Positions 27,805 to 36,180 of a stretch of 64,000 bases of DNA are shown here, piece by piece. The notes beneath the pieces are model-generated. The model did no database searches, was not told where the DNA came from, and worked only from the letters and a program-made list of their open reading frames with translations. This DNA comes from Rhodobacteraceae bacterium Alg231-04. Lineage in GTDB: Bacteria; Pseudomonadota; Alphaproteobacteria; Rhodobacterales; Rhodobacteraceae. Numbering within the stretch: the stretch's first letter is position 1; each line of letters opens with the position of its first letter. A program made the translations under genes and the position numbers. The stretch spans positions 1 through 64,000 of the forward strand of contig FREY01000015.1 of assembly GCA_900143635.1 (NCBI GenBank). The letters are read 5' to 3'.

Positions 27805-28218
27805 ATGGCAGATACTGTTGAACATTCCGCGAGGGAGGCGCGAACATTCGGCGACGACCGGAAAACCGCCCGGCTTGCAGCCGCCGGCGGCGTCCTTGGC
27901 GCCATAGGGGCGTCCACCTGCTGCATCATACCCCTGATCCTGTTCAGCCTCGGCATCTCGGGCGCCTGGGTGGGCAACCTGACCGCCCTGGAGCCCTATA
28001 AGCCCATCTTCATCGCGGTAACGTTCGGCTTTCTCGGCTATGGCTACTGGATGGTCTATCGCAAGCCCAAGGCCTGCGCCGAAGGCAAGGCCTGTGCCCG
28101 CCCCCTGCCTAACCGGCTGGTGAAATCCGCGCTCTGGGGATCGACCGTTCTGATCCTCATCGCGCTGTTCTGGAACTGGATTGCCCCGGTTGTCGCACCA
28201 ATCCTGCTTGGTCTCTGA
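27805..28218 (+). CDS. merT: Mercuric ion transport protein MerT
   Basis: 137 residues from ATG 27805 (GAGAGG upstream). Three membrane helices. The first has the Hg-binding pair in GASTCCIIPLIL; a second cysteine pair is in the loop (PKACAEGKACARP). It carries Hg(II), passed from MerP, into the cytoplasm for reduction by MerA. Second gene position after the mer promoter and in front of merP and merA. Confidence 0.93.
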   Translation: MADTVEHSAREARTFGDDRKTARLAAAGGVLGAIGASTCCIIPLILFSLGISGAWVGNLTALEPYKPIFIAVTFGFLGYGYWMVYRKPKACAEGKACARPLPNRLVKSALWGSTVLILIALFWNWIAPVVAPILLGL

Positions 28219-28223
28219 AAGGA

Positions 28224-28517
28224 ATGAACATGACACTGAAATCCCTTGCCCTCGGTCTGGCCTTGGCCCTTGCCCCCGCCGCGGCTTTTGCCGCCGAACA
28301 GACTGTCACCCTGTCGGTGCCGGGCATGACTTGTGCAAGCTGCCCCTTCATCGTGGAATCCGCCATTTCGGGTGTCAATGGCGTGCAGGCGGTCGAGACA
28401 AGCCTCGAGGCGCGCACCGCCACCGTGACTTTCGACAATGCAGTGACAACGGTTGACGCCATCACCTCGGCCACCCTCAGCGCGGGATACGAGTCGAGCT
28501 CCGTCAATGAATCGTGA
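28224..28517 (+). CDS. merP: Periplasmic mercury-binding protein MerP
   Basis: 97 residues. Signal peptide ending AAAFAAEQ, then one HMA fold with the metal site GMTCASC. It collects Hg(II) in the periplasm and hands it to MerT. AAGGA lies six bases before the ATG; a second ATG at 28230 is in frame. Its stop region overlaps a GTG that could start a longer MerA, but the ATG at 28580 fits MerA better. Confidence 0.92.
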   Translation: MNMTLKSLALGLALALAPAAAFAAEQTVTLSVPGMTCASCPFIVESAISGVNGVQAVETSLEARTATVTFDNAVTTVDAITSATLSAGYESSSVNES

Positions 28518-28579
28518 CGGCCTCACCGCCACACGGCAAAGCGCCACTCGAAAAGGCAACGCACGGAACAAGGCTGCAC

Positions 28580-30007
28580 ATGATGTCTGACTGCTGCTCA
28601 AACGCGAACGGACACTTCGACCTAACGGTCATCGGCGCCGGGTCCGCCGGTTTCTCGGCCGCGATCACCGCCGCCGAGGAAGGGGCGCGGGTCGCCCTGA
28701 TCGGATACGGCACCATCGGCGGCACCTGCGTCAATGTCGGCTGCGTGCCCTCCAAGGCGATAATCCGGGCGACGGAGACACTGCATGTCGCCTCAGCCAC
28801 CCGAAGGTTCGACGGTTTCGAGGCCTCTGCCCGGATCACGGACTGGGCTGCGGTCATCGGCCAGAAACGGGCGCTGGTCGACGACTTGCGCGCGGCGAAA
28901 TACATCGACGTTCTACCGAACTACAACAACGTGACCTACATGGAAGGCGCGGCCAGTTTCTCAGCCAATGGCAAGCTGGTCGTGAACGGCGATGCGGTGC
29001 GGACGGAAAAGATCATCATCGCAACCGGTTCGCGCCCCCATGTTCCTGACATTCCCGGGCTTGATGCGGTTGCGCACCATGACAGCACCTCGATCCTGGA
29101 GCTGGAAACCCTTCCGAAATCCCTGATCGTGATGGGTGGCGGCTACATCGGTGTCGAACTGGCGCAGGTCTTTGCCCGCGCGGGCACACGGGTCACGATT
29201 GCAACGCGGCGAGGGTTGCTGCCCGAGGCCGAACCCGAGATCGGCGCCGCCCTGACTAAGTATTTCGCCGAAGAGGGCATCACCGTCCGCAAGGGGCTGC
29301 ACTATGACCGTGTCGAGGAATGCGGCGCAGAGATTGCCCTGCACGTCACTTCACCCGCCGGGCCAGAGGCCATCCAGGGCGAAAAGCTGTTGCTGGCGAC
29401 CGGGCGCGTGCCGAACACGGACCTTCTGAACCTGGACGTCGCCGGGATCACGACCAATGGCATGGGCGGTATACATGTCGATGCGGCCCTCATGACCAGC
29501 CGCGAAGGAGTTTATGCGGTTGGCGACGTTACCGGCCGCGACCAGTTCGTCTACATGGCCGCCTACGGGGCGAAACTGGCTGCCCGGAACGCGCTGAACG
29601 GAAACTCGCTGCGCTATGACAACACCGCGATGCCGGCCGTGGTGTTCAGCGACCCGCAGGTGGCCAGCGCGGGCCTCACCGAAGCGCAGGCCGCCGCGGC
29701 GGGGCACCGGGTCAAAACCTCGGTGCTGCCGCTTTCCCATGTCCCGCGGGCGCTTGCCGCACGCGATACACGGGGGCTGATCAAGCTGGTCGCGGATGTC
29801 GGCAGCAAGAAGCTGCTGGGGGCCAGCATTCTGGCGCCGGAAGGTGCGGACAGCATCCAGACCGCCGTGATGGCGATCCGGGCGGGCCTGACCTACGAAG
29901 AGCTTGGCGCGACGATCTTTCCCTACCTGACCACGGTCGAAGGGTTGAAGCTGGCCGCACAGACCTTCGAGCGGGATGTGGCCAAGCTATCCTGTTGCGC
30001 GGGATAG
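28580..30007 (+). CDS. merA: Mercuric reductase MerA
   Basis: 475 residues, flavoprotein of the pyridine nucleotide-disulfide oxidoreductase family. FAD loop TVIGAGSAGFSAA, redox-active disulfide GGTCVNVGCVPSK, NAD loop VMGGGYIGVELAQ, and the C-terminal vicinal cysteines (LSCCAG) that deliver Hg(II) to the active site. It reduces Hg(II) to volatile Hg(0) with NADPH. The N-terminal HMA domain of longer MerA proteins is absent; only a DCC stretch remains. AAGG at 28570-28573 supports the ATG at 28580 over the GTG at 28514. Confidence 0.95.
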   Translation: MMSDCCSNANGHFDLTVIGAGSAGFSAAITAAEEGARVALIGYGTIGGTCVNVGCVPSKAIIRATETLHVASATRRFDGFEASARITDWAAVIGQKRALVDDLRAAKYIDVLPNYNNVTYMEGAASFSANGKLVVNGDAVRTEKIIIATGSRPHVPDIPGLDAVAHHDSTSILELETLPKSLIVMGGGYIGVELAQVFARAGTRVTIATRRGLLPEAEPEIGAALTKYFAEEGITVRKGLHYDRVEECGAEIALHVTSPAGPEAIQGEKLLLATGRVPNTDLLNLDVAGITTNGMGGIHVDAALMTSREGVYAVGDVTGRDQFVYMAAYGAKLAARNALNGNSLRYDNTAMPAVVFSDPQVASAGLTEAQAAAAGHRVKTSVLPLSHVPRALAARDTRGLIKLVADVGSKKLLGASILAPEGADSIQTAVMAIRAGLTYEELGATIFPYLTTVEGLKLAAQTFERDVAKLSCCAG

Positions 30008-30014
30008 ACATCCC

Positions 30015-30032
30015 GTCCGGCATGGGCCGGAC
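30015..30032 (+). terminator. GC-rich hairpin after merA
   Basis: Seven-pair stem GTCCGGC (30015-30021) with GCCGGAC (30026-30032), eight bases after the merA stop. No T-run follows, so it is not a classic intrinsic terminator, but it could block exonucleases or help Rho-dependent ending. Confidence 0.3.
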
Positions 30033-30084
30033 CGGGTCGCGCGGAAAATCACCCCCTCCCATTCCAGTGACGCATTCCGTGGGG

Positions 30085-30570
30085 TGGGACACGCAAGCAC
30101 TCAACATCTACCGGATCCATTACAATTTCTTTGAGTAGCGAAGTTATGCGTGCCCGTATCAGGAAATTGATGACCTGATCGACCCTCCGATCATGATCCA
30201 ACGGGCGATACCAATACCCGGGACAGATGAATTCGTCGATCTCCCACCAAAGCCCAAACGCGTTCCAGTCAAGAAGACGCCTGCCATGAGGCATGGCATG
30301 GATGCATTCATAAAAAAGAAGGACGGCTCTGAAACACCACCTGACCTCTACCGGGTTCTTTATCGTCCGTGGCTCTACATGGGCACAAAACTGAGAGCTC
30401 GTTTTGAGAGATCAAGGAAAACGGGGAAGGCCAAGAAGGTATTCTCTGAAAAGCAAGCTAAAGGCGCGAAACAAATTTCTGGCAGAATCTCTTGTGCAAC
30501 ATCTTGTATTGTTCTTATTATGTTCCCACATAATGCAGTATGTGAAAACAAAATAGGGACAGCCGAATGA
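30085..30570 (+). pseudogene. Transposase/integrase C-terminal remnant with internal stop
   Basis: One frame reads WDTQALNIYRIHYNFFE, then a TAG at 30136-30138, then RSYACPYQEIDDLIDPP and on to KKTPAMRHGMDAF. The HYNFF and KTPAM pieces are like the tails of DDE transposases; the element family is not clear. The part after the stop could in theory be read from 30193, but it has no ribosome site and its last 40 residues look random. Nothing else is visible between merA and the CBASS operon. Confidence 0.4.
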
Positions 30571-31790
30571 ACGCGCCTGCAGGCAAGAAAATCACGACAA
30601 AAGAAGAAGCTTTGCGAGCTCTGGTCGAGGAAATCTCGATTCCACCGAGCTATGACGAAAAGGCCAGGACTCGTTACAGGTCAATTGGTGAATGGCTTGA
30701 TCGGCCCGCTTCAACTATCCATGGGCTTGGACCGGTGGTTTCCTCTCAGGGTTCGTTTGCTCTTGGCACGGTCATTCGCCCTGTGGGGGATGGAGATGCC
30801 TATGATGTAGATGTCGTCTGCTCTCTCAAGCATGGCTCCAGAAGCAAAATGTCCCAAGAGGAGCTCAAGCAAGCTGTTGGCATCGAAATTCATGGGTATG
30901 CGACGGCTCAAAACATGAGCAACGAACCCGATGATGCCCGCAGGTGCTGGACGCTCGAATACCAGGATGCTGCGAATTTCCACATGGATGTCCTGCCCAG
31001 TATTCCGGCGCGCGACGATTTTACCTCACAGATGAGGGGATTCAGCCCTGATATTGGACTTGTCCAACGCCTCTCTGAAACGGCCATTGGTATCACCGAC
31101 AAGAAACATCCTGGATACCAAATCCGTGGCGCAGAATGGTTGATCAGCAACCCCAAAGGCTATGCAAGGTGGTTCCGCCTTCGCCAGAAAACGATCTTGG
31201 AAGAGGCCAGGCTGCAGATGAAAGCCGAAGGGCGCGTTTATGCCAGCGTCGAAGAGATCCCCAGCTATGAAGTGCGGACTCCCCTACAAGACGCCATCAA
31301 GCTCTTGAAGCGCCATCGAGACGTGATGTTCGATGGGGACAAACACAAACCGATCTCGATCATCATCACTACGATCGCGGCCGAGGCATATCAGGGTGAA
31401 AGCACGATTTCAGATACCCTGAAGAACATCCTGCCGAAGATGGAGAGACGGATTGCAGAACTGGGGGATCCAGCCGTCATTTCCAACCCGTCATACCCCC
31501 GTGAGAATTTCGCCGACAAATGGGCCGAGGTCCCGGAGAAACGGCGAAACTTCGAAAAATGGGTCAGCAAGGCGCGCCAGGATTTCCTGTCTTACCTCAC
31601 CGTCAGCCGATTCAACGATTTCCCGGAGCCCTTTAAGGCAGCCATGACTGAGACGACCATTCGAAAAGTGTCTCCTAAACTTGGCCTTGCTGCTGCCATG
31701 ATCGCTGCTGGCACAACGGCAGCTGTCGCCGAAGCCCAGAAAGTTGAGACTAACGGCAATGCCACAAAACCTTGGCTCGACATTGAGTGA
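30567..31790 (+). CDS. CBASS cyclic oligonucleotide synthase (CD-NTase)
   Basis: 407 residues. Nucleotidyltransferase core: GSFALGT at about residue 64 (GS motif), then YDVDVVC with the two metal-binding aspartates and NFHMDVLP with the third. These are the CD-NTase hallmarks of the cGAS/DncV-like family. On phage infection it would make a cyclic di- or trinucleotide that activates Cap5. The exact product and clade cannot be told by eye. It is the first of three genes: the E2-like gene overlaps its end by 32 bases and the HNH-SAVED effector follows. Base composition is lower in GC than the metal genes, suggesting separate acquisition. Confidence 0.88.
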   Translation: MNAPAGKKITTKEEALRALVEEISIPPSYDEKARTRYRSIGEWLDRPASTIHGLGPVVSSQGSFALGTVIRPVGDGDAYDVDVVCSLKHGSRSKMSQEELKQAVGIEIHGYATAQNMSNEPDDARRCWTLEYQDAANFHMDVLPSIPARDDFTSQMRGFSPDIGLVQRLSETAIGITDKKHPGYQIRGAEWLISNPKGYARWFRLRQKTILEEARLQMKAEGRVYASVEEIPSYEVRTPLQDAIKLLKRHRDVMFDGDKHKPISIIITTIAAEAYQGESTISDTLKNILPKMERRIAELGDPAVISNPSYPRENFADKWAEVPEKRRNFEKWVSKARQDFLSYLTVSRFNDFPEPFKAAMTETTIRKVSPKLGLAAAMIAAGTTAAVAEAQKVETNGNATKPWLDIE

Positions 31791-32523
31791 CGAGGTCCAG
31801 CTTCTGATCCGAGAGATCAAGGACGCCCTTTTTGTCGATCAGCCCTACCTTGAAGTCTCTGTACAAGGTGGGGCTGTTATCGTGGAAGGAACCTACGCTC
31901 TATTGCCTCATTTGCCCCTGCATCAGGACATGGGTGCTTTTGCGCGCCACAAGGTGCGCGTGACCGTAGAGGCGAACTACCCGAAAACGGAACCTGTTGT
32001 GGTAGTTCTGGATCGCTCTATTCCCAGAAAAGACGACTACCACTGCAGTTCCAAAGGAGAGTGCTGCATCACCGTCTTCGAAACATGGAAAGCCTCTGCG
32101 AAAGACATTTCCATCGCCAGCTACTTCAATGGTCCATTCCGGAATTTCTTTCTCAGCCAGCTGTTAAAACGCCGTAAGGGGCACTGGCCGTTCGATGATT
32201 GGGCTCATGGAGAAGAGGGGTTCGCTCAGGCCATCGCCGAGTTTATCGGCTGTCGGTCGGACGCAGCCACGGTGAAGAACATTTTATCGTGGCGGATCGA
32301 CAATGAGTGCCTCCCTGCATCGCAGGATACACAATGCCCCTGTGGAAGCGGCGAAACTCCCTCAGACTGCTGCGCCGATTTGCTTTCTGGGCTGGTTCAG
32401 CGCCTGCCTCAGGAAGAGGCACGGCATTGGTTGGAGCGGCTTACCAAGAAGCGTAGACCGCTTGCACCGCGTGAAATTCAACGACGCATTCACAAAAACC
32501 GGCCCTTCCGTCGGATTCAATAA
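31759..32523 (+). CDS. CBASS E2-like protein (E2-only, type II short)
   Basis: 254 residues from ATG 31759; a TTG at 31744 is also in frame. Residues about 20-150 have a ubiquitin-conjugating (E2) type pattern, VRVTVEANYPKTEPVVVVLD then HCSSKGECCITVFETW, where one of the two neighbouring cysteines is the likely catalytic one. There is no E1-like (Cap2 adenylation) partner, which fits the type II short CBASS layout. The C-terminal part has CPCGSGETPSDCC, a SEC-C-like zinc motif, unusual as an addition. It probably conjugates or regulates the CD-NTase; this is inferred from the family. Confidence 0.75.
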   Translation: MPQNLGSTLSDEVQLLIREIKDALFVDQPYLEVSVQGGAVIVEGTYALLPHLPLHQDMGAFARHKVRVTVEANYPKTEPVVVVLDRSIPRKDDYHCSSKGECCITVFETWKASAKDISIASYFNGPFRNFFLSQLLKRRKGHWPFDDWAHGEEGFAQAIAEFIGCRSDAATVKNILSWRIDNECLPASQDTQCPCGSGETPSDCCADLLSGLVQRLPQEEARHWLERLTKKRRPLAPREIQRRIHKNRPFRRIQ

Positions 32524-32542
32524 CAAAGCGAGCAAGAAAGCT

Positions 32543-33682
32543 ATGAGCAAGAGAGGAAAATCCCCCAGAGAGGTAACCAAGCTGCTGGTGTGGGCGCGCG
32601 CAGCAGGCAGGTGTCAATTCAGAAACTGTCGGAAGTCTCTCGATCACGACCTCCTGTCAGGTGAGTTTGACTTTAATTCGGCTTACCTCGCGCACATCGT
32701 TTCATCTGATCCAAACGGACCCAGGGGCGATGAAAAACGATCGCACCTGCTCTCCGACCGTGCCGAAAACCTCATGTTGATGTGCGATACACATCACCGC
32801 ATCATCGACGGTAAAACGACATGGTGCGATTACCCTGAAGAACTGCTTCTGGAAATGAAGCGGGAGCATGAAGAATGGGTTGATGCAGTGCTTTCGGCCG
32901 GACCTGACAGCAGGTCCCACATTTTGCAGTTCTCGGCGCCGATTGGTCCAAACGAAACAGCAGTGCCTTTCGACGATTGCGTGGAAGCAATCATTCCGAA
33001 CCGGACGCCGGCTGAAAGGCGGTCGGCCGAGATCAAGGTCAGAGGTATGCACTTCAAAGACAGTGACCCGACCTACTGGTCCGTTCAGCCTGAAGTCCTG
33101 CGTGAAGGATTTTCAAAATTGATCCAAGGCCGCTTCGAAAGTGGTGATATTCGCCATCTGTCGGTGTTTGGCCTGGCTCCGATCCCTCTTCTGATGGACC
33201 TGGGGCGCCTCATCTCTGATATTTCGGAAGCTGATGTTTATGAGCGCCATCGTGAACCAGCGCAGTGGGCATGGCCTGAGGATGGCCCGAATGTCGAGTT
33301 CTCCTGTTCGAAGGGAAATCAGGGGGGCAAACGTGTTGCCTTGAAACTCTCAATCACCTCGCACATTTCTGACGATCGGATCGCTGCTGCAGTTGGTTGC
33401 GACGTCTCTGTCTGGGAGATACGCAGCAATATGCAACGGCACGGAGTAATCCGGCACAAAGACGACTTGAGCCGTTTCAGAACGATAGTCAGGTCAACCC
33501 TTGACGAAATCAAGAATGAGCACGGCATGGATGTCGAGGTAATGGTCTTTCCAGCTATCCCTGTTTCCTGCGCGATTGAATTTGGCCGCGTCTGGCAGCC
33601 TAAAGCCCACCCCGACATGGAGATCTACGATCAAACCAAAGAGGATGGGTTCGTTCACAGGCTTCGGCTGGCTGGTGTGTAA
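32543..33682 (+). CDS. cap5: CBASS effector Cap5: HNH endonuclease with SAVED domain
   Basis: 379 residues from ATG 32543, 19 bases after the E2 stop. The N-terminal HNH nuclease has CQFRNCRKSL, AHIVSSDPNGPRG and ENLMLMCDTHHRIID with the His-Asn-His set. From about residue 170 it has a SAVED domain, with LSVFGLAPIPLLMDLGRLI and VYERHREPAQWAWP, which binds the cyclic nucleotide. Binding is known to trigger assembly and DNA degradation, killing or stalling the infected cell. Length fits known Cap5 proteins. No frameshift, so the defence operon looks intact. Confidence 0.88.
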   Translation: MSKRGKSPREVTKLLVWARAAGRCQFRNCRKSLDHDLLSGEFDFNSAYLAHIVSSDPNGPRGDEKRSHLLSDRAENLMLMCDTHHRIIDGKTTWCDYPEELLLEMKREHEEWVDAVLSAGPDSRSHILQFSAPIGPNETAVPFDDCVEAIIPNRTPAERRSAEIKVRGMHFKDSDPTYWSVQPEVLREGFSKLIQGRFESGDIRHLSVFGLAPIPLLMDLGRLISDISEADVYERHREPAQWAWPEDGPNVEFSCSKGNQGGKRVALKLSITSHISDDRIAAAVGCDVSVWEIRSNMQRHGVIRHKDDLSRFRTIVRSTLDEIKNEHGMDVEVMVFPAIPVSCAIEFGRVWQPKAHPDMEIYDQTKEDGFVHRLRLAGV

Positions 33683-33980
33683 GTCCAACGATGCGACTTT
33701 TGCGGTATTAAATTCACAGTTTACGCTGTCGCTTTGAGCCATGTGGCACAAGTCGCCTGGAATTCCAAAAAACGGGATATTCAGGCAGGCTTACCACCAT
33801 TTTGAAGAGGTCCGATCGAGTGTCGCAAATCCCAAAAGGAGAGCCTCGAAACACTTGATGCGCGAAGATATTCGGTATTCCGCACTAAATATGGCCGCGT
33901 CCGGTGTGGAGGCGGCCATATCGTAGGCATCTTCGTTTACTGCGAAGTTTGCGATTTTGTGTCCCACTGCACGGAATGCG
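33683..33980. other. Intergenic stretch, no gene supported
   Basis: About 300 bases between cap5 and the end of ccmI. Short open frames on both strands (for example around 33741-33926) have no ribosome site and no recognised motif. The bases at 33895-33922 hold the near-palindromic pair GGCCGC/GCGGCC. It may be the junction between the CBASS insertion and the ccm operon. Confidence 0.45.
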
Positions 33981-35123
33981 TCACAATTCCAGCAACGCCC
34001 GGTCGATCCCGGCCCGGCGCGGGTCATCCTGCGGCAGGTCATCCGCCAGAACCTTCGCCCTGCTATAGGCGTCCCGGGCGCTGTTGGACTCACCCAGCAC
34101 CGCATAGGCTTTACCAAGGCGCATCCAGCCGTCAAGATCGCCTGGGTTCTCCTGCATCCGGGCTGCCAAACGCTCGACCATCGAACGGATGAAGGCCTGC
34201 CGGTCCTCGTCCGACATTTGTTCGGCGGTAGCGGCCTGTTCGGCGGTCGGGCCGGGCATGGCGGGGGCCAGATCGGCAAGATCGACGCCGGGCAGCCCGA
34301 CCAACGCCGCGATCCGGTTCATCTGGGCGGCAAACGAGTCCATCCATGGCCGGTAGCCGTCCTCCGACTCGATTCGCGCCTGCAGCAGGTCATAGGCCGC
34401 ATCCGGCGCCCCCGCCTGCTCCAGCGCGAGCGCCTGGTAGAAACTGGCCGCCGGGTTTGCCGGGTCCAGCTCCAGCGCCCGGTCGAACACCCGGCTCGCC
34501 TTGGGCGTCACGATGCCATCCTCGGCGTAGACCAGAGCCTCGCCATATTGCGACGCCAAGGCCGAGGTCACCTCGGGCCGGTCCTGAACGCGGGCAAAGG
34601 CCCCGGCCGCATCCTCATAGCGGCCCATGCGCATGTAGGTCTGCCCCAGCATCGCCCAGCCATCGGTCGGGCCGCCGGTTTCGTCCAGCTCCAGCCGCGC
34701 TTTCAACTTCGCCGCCAGATCGGCGATTTCGCGGGCCTGCGCCTGTTCTCCGGCGCGTTCGGCAAAGGGCTGGCTGGGAATACCCGGGCTGCCGACCTGC
34801 CAATACAGAGCGGCTCCAAGCGCCGGAACTGCCAGCGCCGCGGCCAGCACCAGCGCCCGCCCTGATGGCCGCGCCGTCGGCTCCCCATCCGCCTGCCGGT
34901 CAATCGCCCTCAGGCGGCGTTCGATCTCGGCTTTAGCTGCCTTGCATTCCCCGGCCGAGATGATCCCCCGCTCCTGGTCGCGTTCCACTTCGGTGATCTG
35001 GTCAGCAAAGATGGCTGAAGCACTTTCGTGCCGGGACAGAACAGACGTTTTGCGGCTGGTGCCGGAGAACGCGAGCGTCAGAAACGCGGCGGCCGCCATG
35101 ACGGAAAAAACGATCCAGATCAT
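33981..35123 (-). CDS. ccmI: Cytochrome c maturation protein CcmI
   Basis: 380 residues. Two N-terminal membrane helices (IWIVFSVMAAAAFLTLAF and LVLAAALAVPALGAALY) flank a basic loop, followed by a large periplasmic domain with TPR repeats (GWAMLGQTYMRMGRYEDAA, PANPAASFYQALALEQAGA, GWMRLGKAYAVLGESNSA). It presents apocytochrome c to the CcmF/H heme-ligation complex. Start ATG 35123 follows GGAG and overlaps the end of ccmH by four bases. Last gene of ccmFGHI. Confidence 0.92.
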   Translation of the reverse strand: MIWIVFSVMAAAAFLTLAFSGTSRKTSVLSRHESASAIFADQITEVERDQERGIISAGECKAAKAEIERRLRAIDRQADGEPTARPSGRALVLAAALAVPALGAALYWQVGSPGIPSQPFAERAGEQAQAREIADLAAKLKARLELDETGGPTDGWAMLGQTYMRMGRYEDAAGAFARVQDRPEVTSALASQYGEALVYAEDGIVTPKASRVFDRALELDPANPAASFYQALALEQAGAPDAAYDLLQARIESEDGYRPWMDSFAAQMNRIAALVGLPGVDLADLAPAMPGPTAEQAATAEQMSDEDRQAFIRSMVERLAARMQENPGDLDGWMRLGKAYAVLGESNSARDAYSRAKVLADDLPQDDPRRAGIDRALLEL

Positions 35124-35608
35124 GAGTTCATCTCCGTGAGTGAGTGGTTTTCTGGTTTCTGATCGTCGTTCGCGCCCCGCTCCGGCGCTTGGATCCGTGA
35201 ATTTCGATAACGGCGGGCGTTCTGCGCCAGCACCAGCACAATGGCGATACCGCCAAACGTCAGAAATACGAGGGGCGCAACCCACAGAATGTATGTCGAG
35301 GGTTTCCAGGGCGGCTTGAACAGCACATAGCTGCCGTAGCGCGCCACGAGGAAGTCCATGACCTCTTGGTCGCTGTCCCCGGCCACCAGCCGTTCGCGCA
35401 CAAGGATCCGCAGATCCCGCGCCACCCCGGCGTTCGAACTGTCGATATCCTGATTCTGGCAGACAACACAGCGTACCTGTTTCGAGATCGCACGCGCCCG
35501 CTCTTCGAGAACCGGGTCGGCCAGAATCTCGTCCGGCTCGACCGCGAAGACGGGTTGCGACAGCAGCGCCGTCAGTGTCACGACGGCTATCAGCATTTTG
35601 CGGATCAT
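35120..35608 (-). CDS. ccmH: Cytochrome c maturation protein CcmH
   Basis: 162 residues from ATG 35608. Signal peptide (LTALLSQPVFAVEPDE), then the redox motif VRCVVCQNQDI (CxxC with Q-N-Q), and a C-terminal membrane helix. It reduces the cysteines of apocytochrome c before heme is attached. It overlaps ccmG by four bases upstream and ccmI by four bases downstream, so translation is coupled. Confidence 0.93.
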   Translation of the reverse strand: MIRKMLIAVVTLTALLSQPVFAVEPDEILADPVLEERARAISKQVRCVVCQNQDIDSSNAGVARDLRILVRERLVAGDSDQEVMDFLVARYGSYVLFKPPWKPSTYILWVAPLVFLTFGGIAIVLVLAQNARRYRNSRIQAPERGANDDQKPENHSLTEMNS

Positions 35609-36177
35609 GATGTCTCCCCTGACCTGTTCGCCCGGGCCTGTTCCAGCGCGGTGCGCAGTTTTCCAATCGCCTCGTCGCCCAGAACCGGGCCGACGAAGCG
35701 GAATACAACGGTGCCCGCGCCGTCGATCACGAAGGTTTCCGGCACGCCGGAAATCCCCCACTCGATCCCGGCCCGCCCATCGAGGTCCGAGCCGACCCGT
35801 TCATACGGGTTGCCCAGGTCGCTCAGCCAGTTCCGGGCGTCCCGCGGCTTGTCCTTGTAGTTGATGCCCATCAGACGGATGCCGTCCTCGCGGACCATCC
35901 GCGTCAGCACCGCGTGCTCGGCCCGGCACGGCACGCACCACGAGGCGAAGACGTTGACGACTATAGGCGCCGACCCGTCATTGCCCGCAAGTTCCGCGCG
36001 GGACAGGCCGGGTGTGCCCAGCCTCTCGACCGGCGGCAGATCGAATTCCGGCACCGGTTGCGAGATCAGAACCGAAGGAATCTCGTTCGGGTCCCGGTCC
36101 GGGTTCAGCCCCCACAACAGGAAGGCGCCGAGAATGCCGGCGATGGCAATCGGGAACAAGGCAAGGATACGCTTCAT
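35605..36177 (-). CDS. ccmG: Thiol-disulfide protein CcmG (DsbE)
   Basis: 190 residues. N-terminal membrane anchor followed by a thioredoxin fold with FASWCVPCRAEH, the acidic GINYKDKP loop and GVPETFVID cis-Pro, all typical of CcmG/DsbE. It passes electrons to the CcmH-apocytochrome pair and is itself reduced by a DsbD- or CcdA-type protein; scsB at 25143 is a candidate donor on this plasmid. Three bases separate it from ccmF. Confidence 0.94.
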   Translation of the reverse strand: MKRILALFPIAIAGILGAFLLWGLNPDRDPNEIPSVLISQPVPEFDLPPVERLGTPGLSRAELAGNDGSAPIVVNVFASWCVPCRAEHAVLTRMVREDGIRLMGINYKDKPRDARNWLSDLGNPYERVGSDLDGRAGIEWGISGVPETFVIDGAGTVVFRFVGPVLGDEAIGKLRTALEQARANRSGETS

Positions 36178-36180
36178 GAT

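Noticed and set aside
28514..28582. GTG start of a longer MerA overlapping the merP stop
   Set aside because: The extra 22 residues do not look like MerA, and AAGG stands at the right distance before ATG 28580.
30193..30570. 125-codon frame as a real small gene
   Set aside because: Coding similarity continues upstream through a stop codon, and there is no ribosome site; treated as part of a transposase relic.
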